Shown here: one piece after another, positions 1 through 7,448 of the stretch
Layout: every line of letters begins with the position of its first letter
How positions within the stretch are numbered: position 1 is the stretch's first letter
Assembly (NCBI GenBank): GCA_020059445.1
Contig: JAGVCB010000083.1
Location: 1 to 14,102 of the forward strand
Length of the DNA: 14,102 nt
Source of the DNA: Polynucleobacter sp.
Lineage (GTDB): Bacteria > Pseudomonadota > Gammaproteobacteria > Burkholderiales > Burkholderiaceae
Reading direction: 5' to 3'
Notes under the pieces: generated by a model
What the model was told of the DNA's origin: nothing
Databases searched by the model: none
Seen by the model: only the letters and a program-made list of their open reading frames with translations
Program-made: the position numbers and the translations under genes

Positions 1-173
1 ATTTGGTTTATTGTCGTTTTCAAAGAATGCGTGGCGGTGTGTCTCCTGAGGAATACGATGAGGAGATTCAGTTTGTTAAAAATGAATTACTCAAAGAGTC
101 AAAAACTGCCAATGGTGCATTTTGGCAAGAGTACTTGAATAACTTTTCTGTAGATTTAAAAGATACCCTGTGA
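1..173 (+). CDS. C-terminal fragment of an unrecognised protein (5' end outside window)
   Basis: An open frame with codons starting at position 3 runs without a stop to TGA at 171-173, giving about 56 residues. The readable end contains RMRGGVSPEEYDEE, then FVKNELLKES and a terminal VDLKDTL. It is acidic and polar, with no membrane segment, metal ligands or family motif I recognise, so no function is proposed. The stop overlaps the GTG start of rlmD (GTGA at 170-173), which suggests co-transcription and translational coupling. An internal ATG at 27 could begin a 48-residue protein, but no good ribosome binding site precedes it. The tail of a longer gene extending left of the window is therefore more likely. 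Confidence 0.6.
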   Translation, partial: LVYCRFQRMRGGVSPEEYDEEIQFVKNELLKESKTANGAFWQEYLNNFSVDLKDTL

Positions 174-1528
174 CACGAGTCATTGTTGAATCCTTGAACC
201 TTGAAGCGCAAGGTGTTGCTAGACCATTGGATGAAAATGGAGCGCCTGATAAGGTCGTTTTCATTGATGGCGCATTGCCAAGAGAAGATGTTGAGTTTCA
301 ATCTTACAAAGTCAAAAGTAAATTTGAGTTAGCCAAGCTCACCCATATTTATAAAACCTCATCGAGTCGCGTCACACCAAAGTGTCCTTCTATTAATGAG
401 TGTGGCGGTTGCTCGATGCAGCATCTAGATGCTCGAGCTCAACTGGCCATGAAGCAAAGAGTTCTGGAAGATAACTTGAAATATTTGGGGCGTGTGCGTC
501 CAGAAGTTATTTTGCGACCGATATCTGGCCCAACTTGGGAGTATCGCTACCGTGGTCGTTTATCAATCTTCAAGATTCCTAAAGGTCGAGTGCTGGTGGG
601 CTTTCATCAAAAAAAGGGCAGTCGTATCACCGACATGTTGTCCTGCGATATTTTGCCAATCCATGTGTCCAATTTATTACCCCGTTGGCGAGAATTGATT
701 GCTCAACTATCAATTCCAGGTGAGCTGGCGCAACTTGAGTTTGCTATTGGTGAAGGTAAGATGCCAGGCTCTTTAACTACTGCTTTTGTTTTAAGACACT
801 TGGAGCCATTGAGTAGTGAAGATCAGCAAATGCTGATTACTTTTGCACAAATGAATGACATTGATATGTGGTTACAGCCAGCCGGCCTTGATAGTGCTCA
901 TCCACTGCATCCTGCTGACAGTCATCTTTGCTACAGACTTCCAGAGTTTGATATTGAAATGCCATTCAAGCCAACTGACTTCACGCAGGTCAACCACCAA
1001 GTGAACAGGGTGTTGGTCAGTAAAGCCATTCAGCTGCTTGATCCTCAAGCATCAGAACGCGTGATTGATTTGTTTTGTGGCATTGGTAACTTCACATTAC
1101 CCCTTGCTACAAGAGCAGCTGAAGTTTTTGGTATTGAGGGCAGTGATGGTTTAACCACAAGAGCCAAAGAGAATGCCATTCATAATCATTTGGGTGACCG
1201 AGTGAATTTTGCCTGCAGTAATTTATTTGAAGTGACGCCAGAAGTGATTCTTTCATGGGGTAAAGCTGATAAATGGTTGATTGATCCACCGCGCGACGGT
1301 GCAATGGCACTGGCTACGGCGCTGGGCATGATGGCTCAATCAGGCGATGCTGACGTCAAGGCTTATTTGCCTGAGCGCATCGTTTACGTTTCTTGCAATC
1401 CAGCCACTTTGGCCAGAGATGTGGGGATTTTTATGGGACAAGCAGGCTATCGATTGAAAGCGGCTGGCGTGATCAATATGTTTCCTCACACTTCTCACAT
1501 TGAATCGATCGCTGTTTTTGAGCGTTGA
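170..1528 (+). CDS. rlmD: 23S rRNA (uracil-1939-C5)-methyltransferase RlmD
   Basis: RlmD is a SAM-dependent enzyme that makes m5U1939 in 23S rRNA in the cytoplasm. The 452-residue product is close to the family length (E. coli about 433). The N-terminal 65 residues resemble a TRAM-type RNA-binding fold. The [4Fe-4S] ligands are visible as C72, C78, C81 (CPSINECGGC) and a later C159. The Rossmann-type methyltransferase domain follows, with DLFCGIGNFTLPLA at 300-313, DPPRDG at 372-377, the catalytic cysteine C409 in VSCNPATLARD, and FPHTSHIE at 438-445 with E445 as the likely general base. The Fe-S cysteines separate it from TrmA, and RlmD is preferred over RlmC on length and overall style. The GTG start is chosen because it overlaps the upstream stop and the protein begins in register with the family. 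The gene ends 40 nt before a strong terminator. Confidence 0.95.
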   Translation: MTRVIVESLNLEAQGVARPLDENGAPDKVVFIDGALPREDVEFQSYKVKSKFELAKLTHIYKTSSSRVTPKCPSINECGGCSMQHLDARAQLAMKQRVLEDNLKYLGRVRPEVILRPISGPTWEYRYRGRLSIFKIPKGRVLVGFHQKKGSRITDMLSCDILPIHVSNLLPRWRELIAQLSIPGELAQLEFAIGEGKMPGSLTTAFVLRHLEPLSSEDQQMLITFAQMNDIDMWLQPAGLDSAHPLHPADSHLCYRLPEFDIEMPFKPTDFTQVNHQVNRVLVSKAIQLLDPQASERVIDLFCGIGNFTLPLATRAAEVFGIEGSDGLTTRAKENAIHNHLGDRVNFACSNLFEVTPEVILSWGKADKWLIDPPRDGAMALATALGMMAQSGDADVKAYLPERIVYVSCNPATLARDVGIFMGQAGYRLKAAGVINMFPHTSHIESIAVFER

Positions 1529-1568
1529 TTGTTTATTGTCTTGGTTGTTCCGAATCAGAAGCAATAAA

Positions 1569-1600
1569 AAAGGCCAGCATCGCTGGCCTTTCTCTTTTAG
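1569..1600. terminator. Bidirectional intrinsic terminator between convergent rlmD and the BI-1 gene
   Basis: A 10-bp perfect stem (AAAGGCCAGC at 1569-1578 and GCTGGCCTTT at 1582-1591) closes a 3-nt loop. On the + strand it is followed by a T-rich run (TTTCTCTTTT). On the - strand the flanking A-rich stretch at 1564-1571 supplies the U tract. It lies between the rlmD stop (1528) and the stop of the leftward gene (1617), so it can end transcription from both sides. Confidence 0.9.
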
Positions 1601-1616
1601 GAAGCTTGCGCGCTAA

Positions 1617-2318
1617 TTACTCGCGATCGCCACCAAAAATACCTAACAAGGCTAGTAAATTACTGAATACGTTGTAGACGCTTAAGTAGATGCTCAATGT
1701 CGCTACGACGTAGTTTGTCTCACCGCCGTTAATCACGCGCTGCACATCCACCAAAATGAATGCTGAGAAGATTGCAATCGCTACAACACTGATTGTGAGC
1801 ATCAAAGCAGGCATTTGAAGCCAGATGTTAGCCACTGAAGCAAGGATCAACAAAATCACGCCAATGAACAACCATTTACCAAGACCTTGCGACAAGTCTT
1901 TTTTAACGGTGCCAGCCAAGCTTGCCATACCGGCAAAAATCACGGCTGTGCCACCGAAGGCTGTCATGATCAAGCTTGCGCCATTACTAAATCCGAGGAT
2001 TGAGCCAATCAAGCGTGAAAGCATCAGACCCATGAAGAATGTGAAACCTAGCAATAGAACAACGCCTAGACCAGAGTCTTTGTTCTTTTCAATTGCCCAG
2101 AAAAAACCGAATGCGATCGCAAAAAACGCGATCAAGCCAATGAAAGGGCTTCCAGCAAAGAGTGAAAATCCTGTCGCAACACCAATCCATGCACCTAAAA
2201 CTGTAGGAATCATTGATAACGCTAGAAGCGCGTAGGTGTTACGTAACACCCGGTTGCGGACCTGAACGCTGGATGTAGCGCCGCTATTTCCAAAACCATA
2301 AGTGTTTAAATCGCTCAT
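1617..2318 (-). CDS. YccA-like Bax inhibitor-1 (BI-1/TMBIM) family inner-membrane protein
   Basis: A 233-residue polytopic membrane protein with about seven hydrophobic segments (roughly 28-47, 57-76, 84-103, 116-135, 147-166, 171-189 and 203-227). It closely resembles E. coli YccA as I recall it: VLRNTY at 24-29, FGGTAV at 121-126, ANIWLQMPAL at 163-172, GGETNY at 198-203 and a final IYLSVYNVF block. YccA is a known substrate of the FtsH protease and, when stable, an inhibitor of it; HflKC modulates that process. The 27-residue hydrophilic N-terminus fits the cytosolic tail through which FtsH engages YccA. D191 is present in the sixth segment, but the second aspartate of the B. subtilis YetJ pair is serine (S213). 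The ATG at 2318 is preferred over an upstream ATG at 2342 because AAAGGAGT sits just before it and the longer version would swallow that site. The gene stands alone on this strand. Confidence 0.9.
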   Translation of the reverse strand: MSDLNTYGFGNSGATSSVQVRNRVLRNTYALLALSMIPTVLGAWIGVATGFSLFAGSPFIGLIAFFAIAFGFFWAIEKNKDSGLGVVLLLGFTFFMGLMLSRLIGSILGFSNGASLIMTAFGGTAVIFAGMASLAGTVKKDLSQGLGKWLFIGVILLILASVANIWLQMPALMLTISVVAIAIFSAFILVDVQRVINGGETNYVVATLSIYLSVYNVFSNLLALLGIFGGDRE

Positions 2319-2322
2319 TGAT

Positions 2323-2330
2323 ACTCCTTT
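2323..2330 (-). promoter_or_regulatory. Shine-Dalgarno site that fixes the BI-1 gene start
   Basis: Read on the - strand, AAAGGAGT ends 4 nt before the ATG at 2318-2316. It is one of the best ribosome binding sites in the window and decides the start against the in-frame upstream ATG at 2342. Confidence 0.85.
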
Positions 2331-2371
2331 ATGTGTAAACATGACTCGTCCACCACTGGACTCGTGTTTGA

Positions 2372-2398
2372 AGTATAGCCATTTCCTATGAATTTCAA
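2372..2398 (-). promoter_or_regulatory. Candidate sigma-70 promoter for the BI-1 gene
   Basis: On the - strand TTGAAA (2398-2393) and TATACT (2377-2372) are separated by 15 bp. Both hexamers match the consensus at 5 of 6 positions, but the spacer is shorter than the usual 17 bp. Transcription would begin near 2365, leaving a leader of roughly 45 nt. Confidence 0.5.
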
Positions 2399-2547
2399 GG
2401 GCGAATTCGATTGTTGATAAGAGAATAGGGGTGTTTTTATGCTTTTTTGCTGTTTTAGCCCTATTTTAGCCAGTTGATTTCAGGACTTTTCCTTAAAAAT
2501 CAACGCTTTTAGCTATTTTTTACTCGGGAAATCCCTCATGAACACTG

Positions 2548-2553
2548 TATAAT
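2548..2553 (+). promoter_or_regulatory. Candidate -10 element of the ndk promoter
   Basis: A perfect TATAAT lies 38 bp before the ndk ATG. No good -35 hexamer is found at 16-18 bp upstream, where the sequence is close to CGGGAA. The short inverted repeat GGGA/TCCC (2526-2535) occupies that position, so an activator or the A/T-rich upstream DNA may compensate. Confidence 0.55.
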
Positions 2554-2590
2554 TTGGGGTTTTTAATCTATCAATCAACGGAGTTTATTC

Positions 2591-3016
2591 ATGGCAATTG
2601 AGCGCACCCTTTCTATTATCAAACCTGATGCAGTGGCGAAGAACGTTATTGGTCAAATTTACGCTCGTTTTGAGTCTGCTGGCTTGAAAGTTGTTGCTGC
2701 CAAGATGGCCCATCTTTCACGTCAAGAAGCTGAGCAGTTCTATGGTGTTCACAAAGAGCGTCCTTTCTTCAAAGACTTGGTTGATTTCATGATTTCAGGC
2801 CCAGTGATGATTCAGGCTTTGCAAGGTGAGAACGCCATTGCTAAGAACCGCGAATTGATGGGTGCAACAGACCCTAAGAAGGCTGATAAAGGTACGATTC
2901 GTGCTGACTTTGCAGACAGCATTGATGCGAACGCCGTGCACGGTTCAGACGCTCCAGAAACAGCTGCGGTTGAAATTGCATTTTTCTTCCCAGGCATGCA
3001 AGTTTTTTCACGTTAA
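2591..3016 (+). CDS. ndk: Nucleoside diphosphate kinase
   Basis: Ndk transfers the gamma phosphate from one NTP to other NDPs through a phosphohistidine, balancing nucleotide pools in the cytoplasm. The 141-residue length is standard for the bacterial enzyme. Visible signatures are [11 protein letters not shown] near the N-terminus with K11 at the phosphate site, [10 protein letters not shown] at 86-95, and the active-site NAVHGSD at 114-120 with catalytic H117. The start is secured by a GGAG site (2580-2583) 7 nt upstream. It is the first gene of the long rightward run and has its own candidate promoter. Its stop TAA is in the same frame as the following rlmN start, with only TTC ACC CCA between. 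In many proteobacteria ndk and rlmN are adjacent, as here. Confidence 0.97.
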   Translation: MAIERTLSIIKPDAVAKNVIGQIYARFESAGLKVVAAKMAHLSRQEAEQFYGVHKERPFFKDLVDFMISGPVMIQALQGENAIAKNRELMGATDPKKADKGTIRADFADSIDANAVHGSDAPETAAVEIAFFFPGMQVFSR

Positions 3017-3025
3017 TTCACCCCA

Positions 3026-4186
3026 TTGATTGACTCACGTATTAACTTACTGAACTTTGATCCTGAGGGGATGAGCGATTACATCGCGTCCCTCCAGGAG
3101 AAACCGTTTCGTGCTCAACAGTTGATGCGCTGGGTTCATCAGCGCGGTGAGGCTGATATCGCTCAAATGAGTGATTTGGCCAAAACCTTCAGAGCTACGC
3201 TCGCTGAAAAAGCTTGCGTATCAGCTCTACCAGTTATCAGCGATCAGCAAGCAGCCGATGGCACCCGTAAATGGTTGCTAGATGTTGCTGATGGCAATGC
3301 AGTAGAAATGGTTTACATCCCTGAGGATGATCGCGGCACTTTGTGCATCTCGTCTCAGGCAGGCTGTGCGGTGAACTGTAGTTTTTGTTCTACAGGCAAG
3401 CAGGGCTTCTCAAGAAATCTCACCCTTGGTGAAATCATTGGCCAGCTTTGGATGGCCGAGCACACTTTGCGTAAAGAACCTGGCGCAATCAAACGAATCG
3501 ATAGTTACGATGGCACGCCGCTTGATGAGCATGAAGGTCGAGTTATTTCCAATGTGGTGATGATGGGTATGGGTGAGCCTTTGCTCAACTATGAACCTGT
3601 GGTCGGTGCGATGCGTTTGATGTTGAGTGATAACGCTTATGGCTTATCTCGTCGCCGAGTGACTTTATCCACTTCAGGTGTTGTTCCCATGATGGATCGT
3701 TTGGCGAATGACTTACCTGTGGCATTGGCTGTTTCTTTGCATGCGCCCAATGACGCACTGCGCGATGAGCTGGTGCCTATCAATAAAAAATACCCGTTAA
3801 AAGAGTTGATGGCAGCTTGTATGCGTTACTTGCCGTTTGCTCCACGAGATTTTTTAACATTTGAATATTGCATGTTGGATGGCGTTAATGATTCTGATCA
3901 ACATGCAAAAGAATTGGTTGATTTGCTCAAGAAAATACCGTGCAAATTAAATTTGATTCCGTTTAATCCTTTCCCTGATTCTGGCTTAAAGAAATCTAGT
4001 CCTGCGCGCGTGCAAGATTTTGCCAAGCGCCTTATGGATGCTGGAATCATTACCACTGTGCGTAAAACACGTGGTGACGATATCGCTGCAGCTTGCGGTC
4101 AATTGGCCGGCGATGTCAAAGACCGTACCAATGTGAAACAAAGAATGCAGGTGGTTAAGTTTGACAAAGGAGCCACTCGCTCATGA
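3026..4186 (+). CDS. rlmN: Dual-specificity 23S rRNA/tRNA (adenine-C2)-methyltransferase RlmN
   Basis: RlmN is a radical-SAM enzyme that makes m2A2503 in 23S rRNA and m2A37 in certain tRNAs. The 386-residue protein shows the N-terminal accessory domain ([14 protein letters not shown] at 26-39), E94 in EMVYIP, C107 in TLCISSQ, and the radical-SAM cluster cysteines C114, C118 and C121 (CAVNCSFC). GMGEPLLN at 181-188 is the SAM-binding motif, and C357 in AACGQL is the cysteine that carries the transferred methyl. The start is unusual: TTG at 3026 with no recognisable Shine-Dalgarno, chosen because the following NLLNFD region is conserved in the family. The ATG at 3071 would remove it. Translational coupling to ndk, 9 nt upstream, probably helps. 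The stop overlaps the ispG start as ATGA. Confidence 0.95.
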   Translation: MIDSRINLLNFDPEGMSDYIASLQEKPFRAQQLMRWVHQRGEADIAQMSDLAKTFRATLAEKACVSALPVISDQQAADGTRKWLLDVADGNAVEMVYIPEDDRGTLCISSQAGCAVNCSFCSTGKQGFSRNLTLGEIIGQLWMAEHTLRKEPGAIKRIDSYDGTPLDEHEGRVISNVVMMGMGEPLLNYEPVVGAMRLMLSDNAYGLSRRRVTLSTSGVVPMMDRLANDLPVALAVSLHAPNDALRDELVPINKKYPLKELMAACMRYLPFAPRDFLTFEYCMLDGVNDSDQHAKELVDLLKKIPCKLNLIPFNPFPDSGLKKSSPARVQDFAKRLMDAGIITTVRKTRGDDIAAACGQLAGDVKDRTNVKQRMQVVKFDKGATRS

Positions 4187-5439
4187 GTTCGAGTCCGACT
4201 TCACCATTAAAAAGAAGAGTTAGTCAACAGTCCAATATTGAATGGGCGGGTCAAGTCGTAACTGTGGGTGGTGATGCACCAGTGCGTGTCCAGTCAATGA
4301 CAAATACTGATACTGCTGATGTGATTGCTACAGCGATTCAGGTGAAAGAACTAGCTAGGGCTGGCTCAGAAATTGTCCGCATCACGGTCGATACTCCAGC
4401 GGCGGCGGCTGCTGTTCCTGCGATTCGTGAGCAACTCGACAAAATGGATGTGTATGTTCCGCTGGTGGGTGACTTTCATTACAACGGCCACACACTTTTA
4501 AAAGATCATCCTGATTGTGCGCAAGCATTATCAAAGTACCGCATCAATCCAGGCAATGTGGGTCAAGGCGCCAAGCGAGATGTGCAGTTTTCACAAATGA
4601 TTGAAATGGCTTGTCAGTACAAAAAGCCGATCCGCATTGGCGTGAATTGGGGCAGCCTTGATCAAGATTTGTTGGCAAAACTACTGGATCAAAATGCCGC
4701 GAGTTCAGCTCCTAAAGAGTTGAACCAAGTGATGGCTGAAGCTCTGATTCAATCTGCTTTGCAATCTGCGGCTAGAGCAGAAGAGTTAGGTTTGCCAGGC
4801 AATCAAATCACTTTGTCTTGCAAGGTAAGTAATGTTCAGGATTTGATTTCTGTTTACAGAGACCTTGCAGTGCGCTGTGATTATCCATTGCATTTGGGTC
4901 TGACTGAGGCAGGTATTGGAAGTAAAGGAATCGTTGCTTCAACTGCTGCGCTTGCAGTTTTGTTACAAGAGGGTATTGGTGACACCATTCGCATTTCTTT
5001 GACGCCTGAGCCAGGAGCCCCAAGAGAGAATGAAGTGATTGTCGCTCAAGAAATTTTGCAAACGATGGGCTTGCGTCATTTCACACCCATGGTGATTGCT
5101 TGCCCAGGTTGTGGTCGCACCACCAGCACTTATTTCCAAGAATTGGCCTCACGCATTCAATCCTACTTGCGTCATCAAATGCCCATTTGGAAGAAAAATC
5201 ATCCAGGTGTTGAGTCGATGAATGTTGCAGTGATGGGCTGTATTGTGAATGGTCCAGGTGAGAGCAAGCATGCCAATATTGGTATTTCATTGCCAGGCAC
5301 TGGAGAATCTCCAGCAGCTCCTGTGTTTGTGGATGGGGTCAAGGTTAAAACTTTGCGTGGTGACAAGATTGCAGAAGAGTTTCAATTAATTGTTGATGAA
5401 TATGTCAAAAATACATATCAGAACAAAGTGAGTGGGTAA
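4183..5439 (+). CDS. ispG: 4-hydroxy-3-methylbut-2-enyl diphosphate synthase (flavodoxin-dependent) IspG
   Basis: IspG (GcpE) converts 2-C-methyl-D-erythritol 2,4-cyclodiphosphate to HMBPP, the penultimate step of the MEP isoprenoid pathway, using a [4Fe-4S] cluster. The 418-residue length exceeds the E. coli enzyme (about 372) but fits the betaproteobacterial form as I recall it. The TIM-barrel part starts with [14 protein letters not shown] at 34-47. The cluster cysteines are C307 and C310 (ACPGCGRT) and C353 ([10 protein letters not shown]), with conserved E360 closing the last motif. AAAGGAG at 4166-4172 lies 10 nt before the ATG, inside the end of rlmN. Start and rlmN stop share ATGA. 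The next gene, hisS, starts 4 nt after the stop. No pilF or rodZ gene intervenes between rlmN and ispG. Confidence 0.97.
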   Translation: MSSSPTSPLKRRVSQQSNIEWAGQVVTVGGDAPVRVQSMTNTDTADVIATAIQVKELARAGSEIVRITVDTPAAAAAVPAIREQLDKMDVYVPLVGDFHYNGHTLLKDHPDCAQALSKYRINPGNVGQGAKRDVQFSQMIEMACQYKKPIRIGVNWGSLDQDLLAKLLDQNAASSAPKELNQVMAEALIQSALQSAARAEELGLPGNQITLSCKVSNVQDLISVYRDLAVRCDYPLHLGLTEAGIGSKGIVASTAALAVLLQEGIGDTIRISLTPEPGAPRENEVIVAQEILQTMGLRHFTPMVIACPGCGRTTSTYFQELASRIQSYLRHQMPIWKKNHPGVESMNVAVMGCIVNGPGESKHANIGISLPGTGESPAAPVFVDGVKVKTLRGDKIAEEFQLIVDEYVKNTYQNKVSG

Positions 5440-5443
5440 GAAG

Positions 5444-6793
5444 ATGAGCCAAGAAAATAATCAAGAAAAAGGCCAAGAAAAACAAGTGAGCCAGAACAAG
5501 CAAAACAAAATCACTGGTGTTCGTGGAATGAATGACATGCTTCCAGCGGAAGCGCCAATCTGGACTCATTTAGAGCAATCTATTCAGAGTTTGGTGAAAG
5601 CTTATGGTTATCAACAAATCCGCACACCTATTGTTGAGCAAACAGCTCTTTTTAAACGTGGCATCGGAGAAGTGACTGACATTGTTGAAAAAGAAATGTA
5701 CTCCTTTGAAGATGGTCTCAATGGTGAGCAGCTAACCCTTCGACCCGAGGGAACAGCAGCTGCAGTACGAGCTGTGATTGAGCACAACATGCTTTATGAA
5801 GGGCCAAAGCGTCTTTGGTACACAGGCCCGATGTTCAGGCATGAGCGTCCACAGCGTGGTCGTTACAGACAGTTCCACCAGTTAGGCATCGAAGCCCTTG
5901 GTTTTGCTGGTCCTGACATTGATGCTGAAATTATTTTGATGTGCCAGCGTTTATGGGATGACTTGGGTCTATCAGGCATTAAGTTGGAGTTGAACTCACT
6001 GGGTCAAGCCAATGAGCGTGCTGCGCATCGCGATGCTTTGGTGGAACATTTTAAAAAGCACGAAGCTGAGCTCGATGATGATTCAAAGCGACGCTTGGGA
6101 ACAAATCCTTTGCGTATTCTTGATAGCAAGAATCCTGCGATGAAAGCCATTGTTGAATCTGCCCCTCAAATTTTGAGCTACCTGGGAGAAGAATCTCTCA
6201 AGCATTTCGAGGGCGTGCAAAAACTTCTGAAAGCCAATAATTTGCCATTCACCATCAATCCGCGTTTGGTCAGAGGTTTGGATTACTACAACTTGACTGT
6301 ATTTGAATGGGTCACCACTGAGTTAGGTTCGCAAGGAACTGTGGCTGGTGGTGGTCGTTATGATCCTTTGATTGCTCAAATGGGTGGTAAACCTGCTCCA
6401 GCCTGTGGTTGGGCCATGGGCATGGAACGCGTGATTGAGTTGATGAAAGAGCAGGGCTTAACCAGCGATTTAGAGGCGGGATGCGATATCTATGTATTGC
6501 ACCAGGCTGGTGAAACACTGGAGCCCGCTTTTATTTTGGCTGAACGTCTGCGCAGTGCTGGTCTCGAGGTCATATTACACAGCTCTCCAGATGGTGAGGC
6601 TGCCAGCTTTAAGTCACAAATGAAAAAAGCAGATGCCAGCGGTGCTGCATATGCGATTATTATTGGGCCTGATGAGCTAGCAGCTAATCAGATTCAGTTA
6701 AAAGATTTACGACGTGATGGACAGCAAATCACAGTCTCAATGGATAATTTGGTTGATGAAGTCATCAATCAATTAGTCAGCACTTCAGAATAA
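5444..6793 (+). CDS. hisS: Histidyl-tRNA synthetase
   Basis: HisS is a class II synthetase that charges tRNA-His in the cytoplasm. The 449-residue product has the family core from [10 protein letters not shown] (25-34), motif 2 around [17 protein letters not shown] (128-144), the histidine-specific [13 protein letters not shown] (276-288), GGGRYD (302-307), and motif 3 GWAMGMERV (322-330). A C-terminal anticodon-binding domain fills about 345-449. The first 22 residues are an extra Q/E/K/N-rich tail encoded partly by a 12-nt tandem repeat, and explain why it exceeds E. coli HisS (424). ATG 5444 is preferred over the in-frame GTG at 5432, which overlaps the ispG end; a start later than 5444 would begin to erode the conserved core. 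The upstream binding site (GGTAAGAAG) is weak, so coupling to ispG is likely. Confidence 0.96.
   Translation: MSQENNQEKGQEKQVSQNKQNKITGVRGMNDMLPAEAPIWTHLEQSIQSLVKAYGYQQIRTPIVEQTALFKRGIGEVTDIVEKEMYSFEDGLNGEQLTLRPEGTAAAVRAVIEHNMLYEGPKRLWYTGPMFRHERPQRGRYRQFHQLGIEALGFAGPDIDAEIILMCQRLWDDLGLSGIKLELNSLGQANERAAHRDALVEHFKKHEAELDDDSKRRLGTNPLRILDSKNPAMKAIVESAPQILSYLGEESLKHFEGVQKLLKANNLPFTINPRLVRGLDYYNLTVFEWVTTELGSQGTVAGGGRYDPLIAQMGGKPAPACGWAMGMERVIELMKEQGLTSDLEAGCDIYVLHQAGETLEPAFILAERLRSAGLEVILHSSPDGEAASFKSQMKKADASGAAYAIIIGPDELAANQIQLKDLRRDGQQITVSMDNLVDEVINQLVSTSE
5450..5485 (+). repeat. Three in-frame 12-nt tandem repeats at the start of hisS
   Basis: CAAGAAAA recurs at 5450, 5462 and 5474, exactly 12 nt apart, each followed by four variable bases. 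The units encode QENN, QEKG and QEKQ at residues 3-14 of HisS. Because the period is a multiple of three, copy changes would keep the reading frame. Confidence 0.85.
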
Positions 6794-6803
6794 GAGAGTA
6801 ACT

Positions 6804-7448
6804 ATGCATTTCAATTTAGAAGAACAAGAACAATTGGCTGAGTTAAAGGCTTGGTGGAAACAATACGGCAAGTGGTTGATTGCGATATTGGCCCTTATTT
6901 TGTTGTCTTACTCCTCATTCACTGCTTGGAATTGGTGGCAAAACCGGTCCTCTCTTGCTGCAAGCAAACTTTATGACACTTTATTGGTCTCTGCTCAAAA
7001 GCAAGATGTGCCAGGAGTTCTAAGGGCTTCGAAGGATTTGCAGGAGCAATATTCTTCAACCAGTTATGCCGGTATGGCTGGATTGGTTGCTGCTCAAGTG
7101 GCTAATAGTTCAGGTGATATGGGTGCAGCTGAGCAACTGTTGCGATGGACGATGTCTGAAGCTTCTTCAGATGCTCACCGTGATGTTGCTAGAGCGCGCT
7201 TGGTTTCTTTGTTGATTGATAAGCCTGACTTCGCTGATGCTGAAAAAGTGGCCAGTGGTTCGGTATCAACAGCTTTTGAGCCGTTATTACTTGAGAGACG
7301 TGGCGATGTTCAGTTGGCTCAACAGAAAACGGTTGAGGCTCGGCAGTTTTATCAGCAAGCTTGGGATAAGTTGGCCAAGAATCCTGATGTTACGGATGAG
7401 GCAAAACGTTTATTGAAAGTTAAATTAGATGCTGTTGGAGGTCGTTAA
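6804..7448 (+). CDS. yfgM: YfgM family inner-membrane TPR-like protein (SecYEG ancillary)
   Basis: The 214-residue protein has a hydrophilic N-terminal tail, one membrane segment at about 24-43 (WLIAILALILLSYSSFTAW), and a periplasmic helical region of TPR_21 type (about 50-210). That architecture, its length (E. coli YfgM 206) and its place between hisS and bamB identify it. In E. coli YfgM associates with SecYEG and the chaperone PpiD and is itself degraded by FtsH; here this is inference by homology. Alanine-rich helices around 88-111 (YAGMAGLVAAQVA, then GDMGAAEQLL) and 158-190 look like TPR pairs. The start has only a modest GAGAG site; hisS ends 10 nt upstream. The stop overlaps the bamB ATG (TAATG), indicating coupled translation. 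Confidence 0.88.
   Translation: MHFNLEEQEQLAELKAWWKQYGKWLIAILALILLSYSSFTAWNWWQNRSSLAASKLYDTLLVSAQKQDVPGVLRASKDLQEQYSSTSYAGMAGLVAAQVANSSGDMGAAEQLLRWTMSEASSDAHRDVARARLVSLLIDKPDFADAEKVASGSVSTAFEPLLLERRGDVQLAQQKTVEARQFYQQAWDKLAKNPDVTDEAKRLLKVKLDAVGGR

Larger units (their letters stand above)
2319..2590. other. Divergent intergenic region with phased A/T tracts
   Basis: This 272 bp spacer between the leftward BI-1 gene and rightward ndk contains no supportable gene. Runs of four to six A or T are centred near 2436, 2445, 2454, 2465, 2488, 2497, 2508 and 2518, mostly 9-11 bp apart or at multiples of that, the signature of intrinsically curved DNA. The octamer TTTTAGCC occurs at 2453 and 2464 (11 bp apart), with a near copy (TTTTAGCT) at 2507. 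A short inverted repeat (GTCCA/TGGAC, 2348-2361) lies in the BI-1 leader. Confidence 0.6.

Noticed and set aside
1623..2120. Two GCGATCGC palindromes (1623-1630 and 2113-2120) in the BI-1 gene
   Set aside because: They resemble the HIP1 octamer of cyanobacteria, but only two occur in the window, both within codons, so chance is sufficient.
1825..2235. 136-codon + strand open frame opposite the BI-1 gene
   Set aside because: It is antisense to a clearly conserved membrane protein, has no Shine-Dalgarno or family motif, and its lysine/proline-rich translation is what the complement of hydrophobic codons yields.
2439..2477. Possible 12-codon leader peptide (ATG at 2439 with AGGGG upstream)
   Set aside because: It lies upstream of the ndk -10 element, so it would not be on the ndk transcript, and it is too short to support.
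5432..5443. GTG at 5432 as the hisS start
   Set aside because: It lies within the end of ispG and adds only MGKK; the ATG at 5444 is better placed, though the binding site is weak for both.
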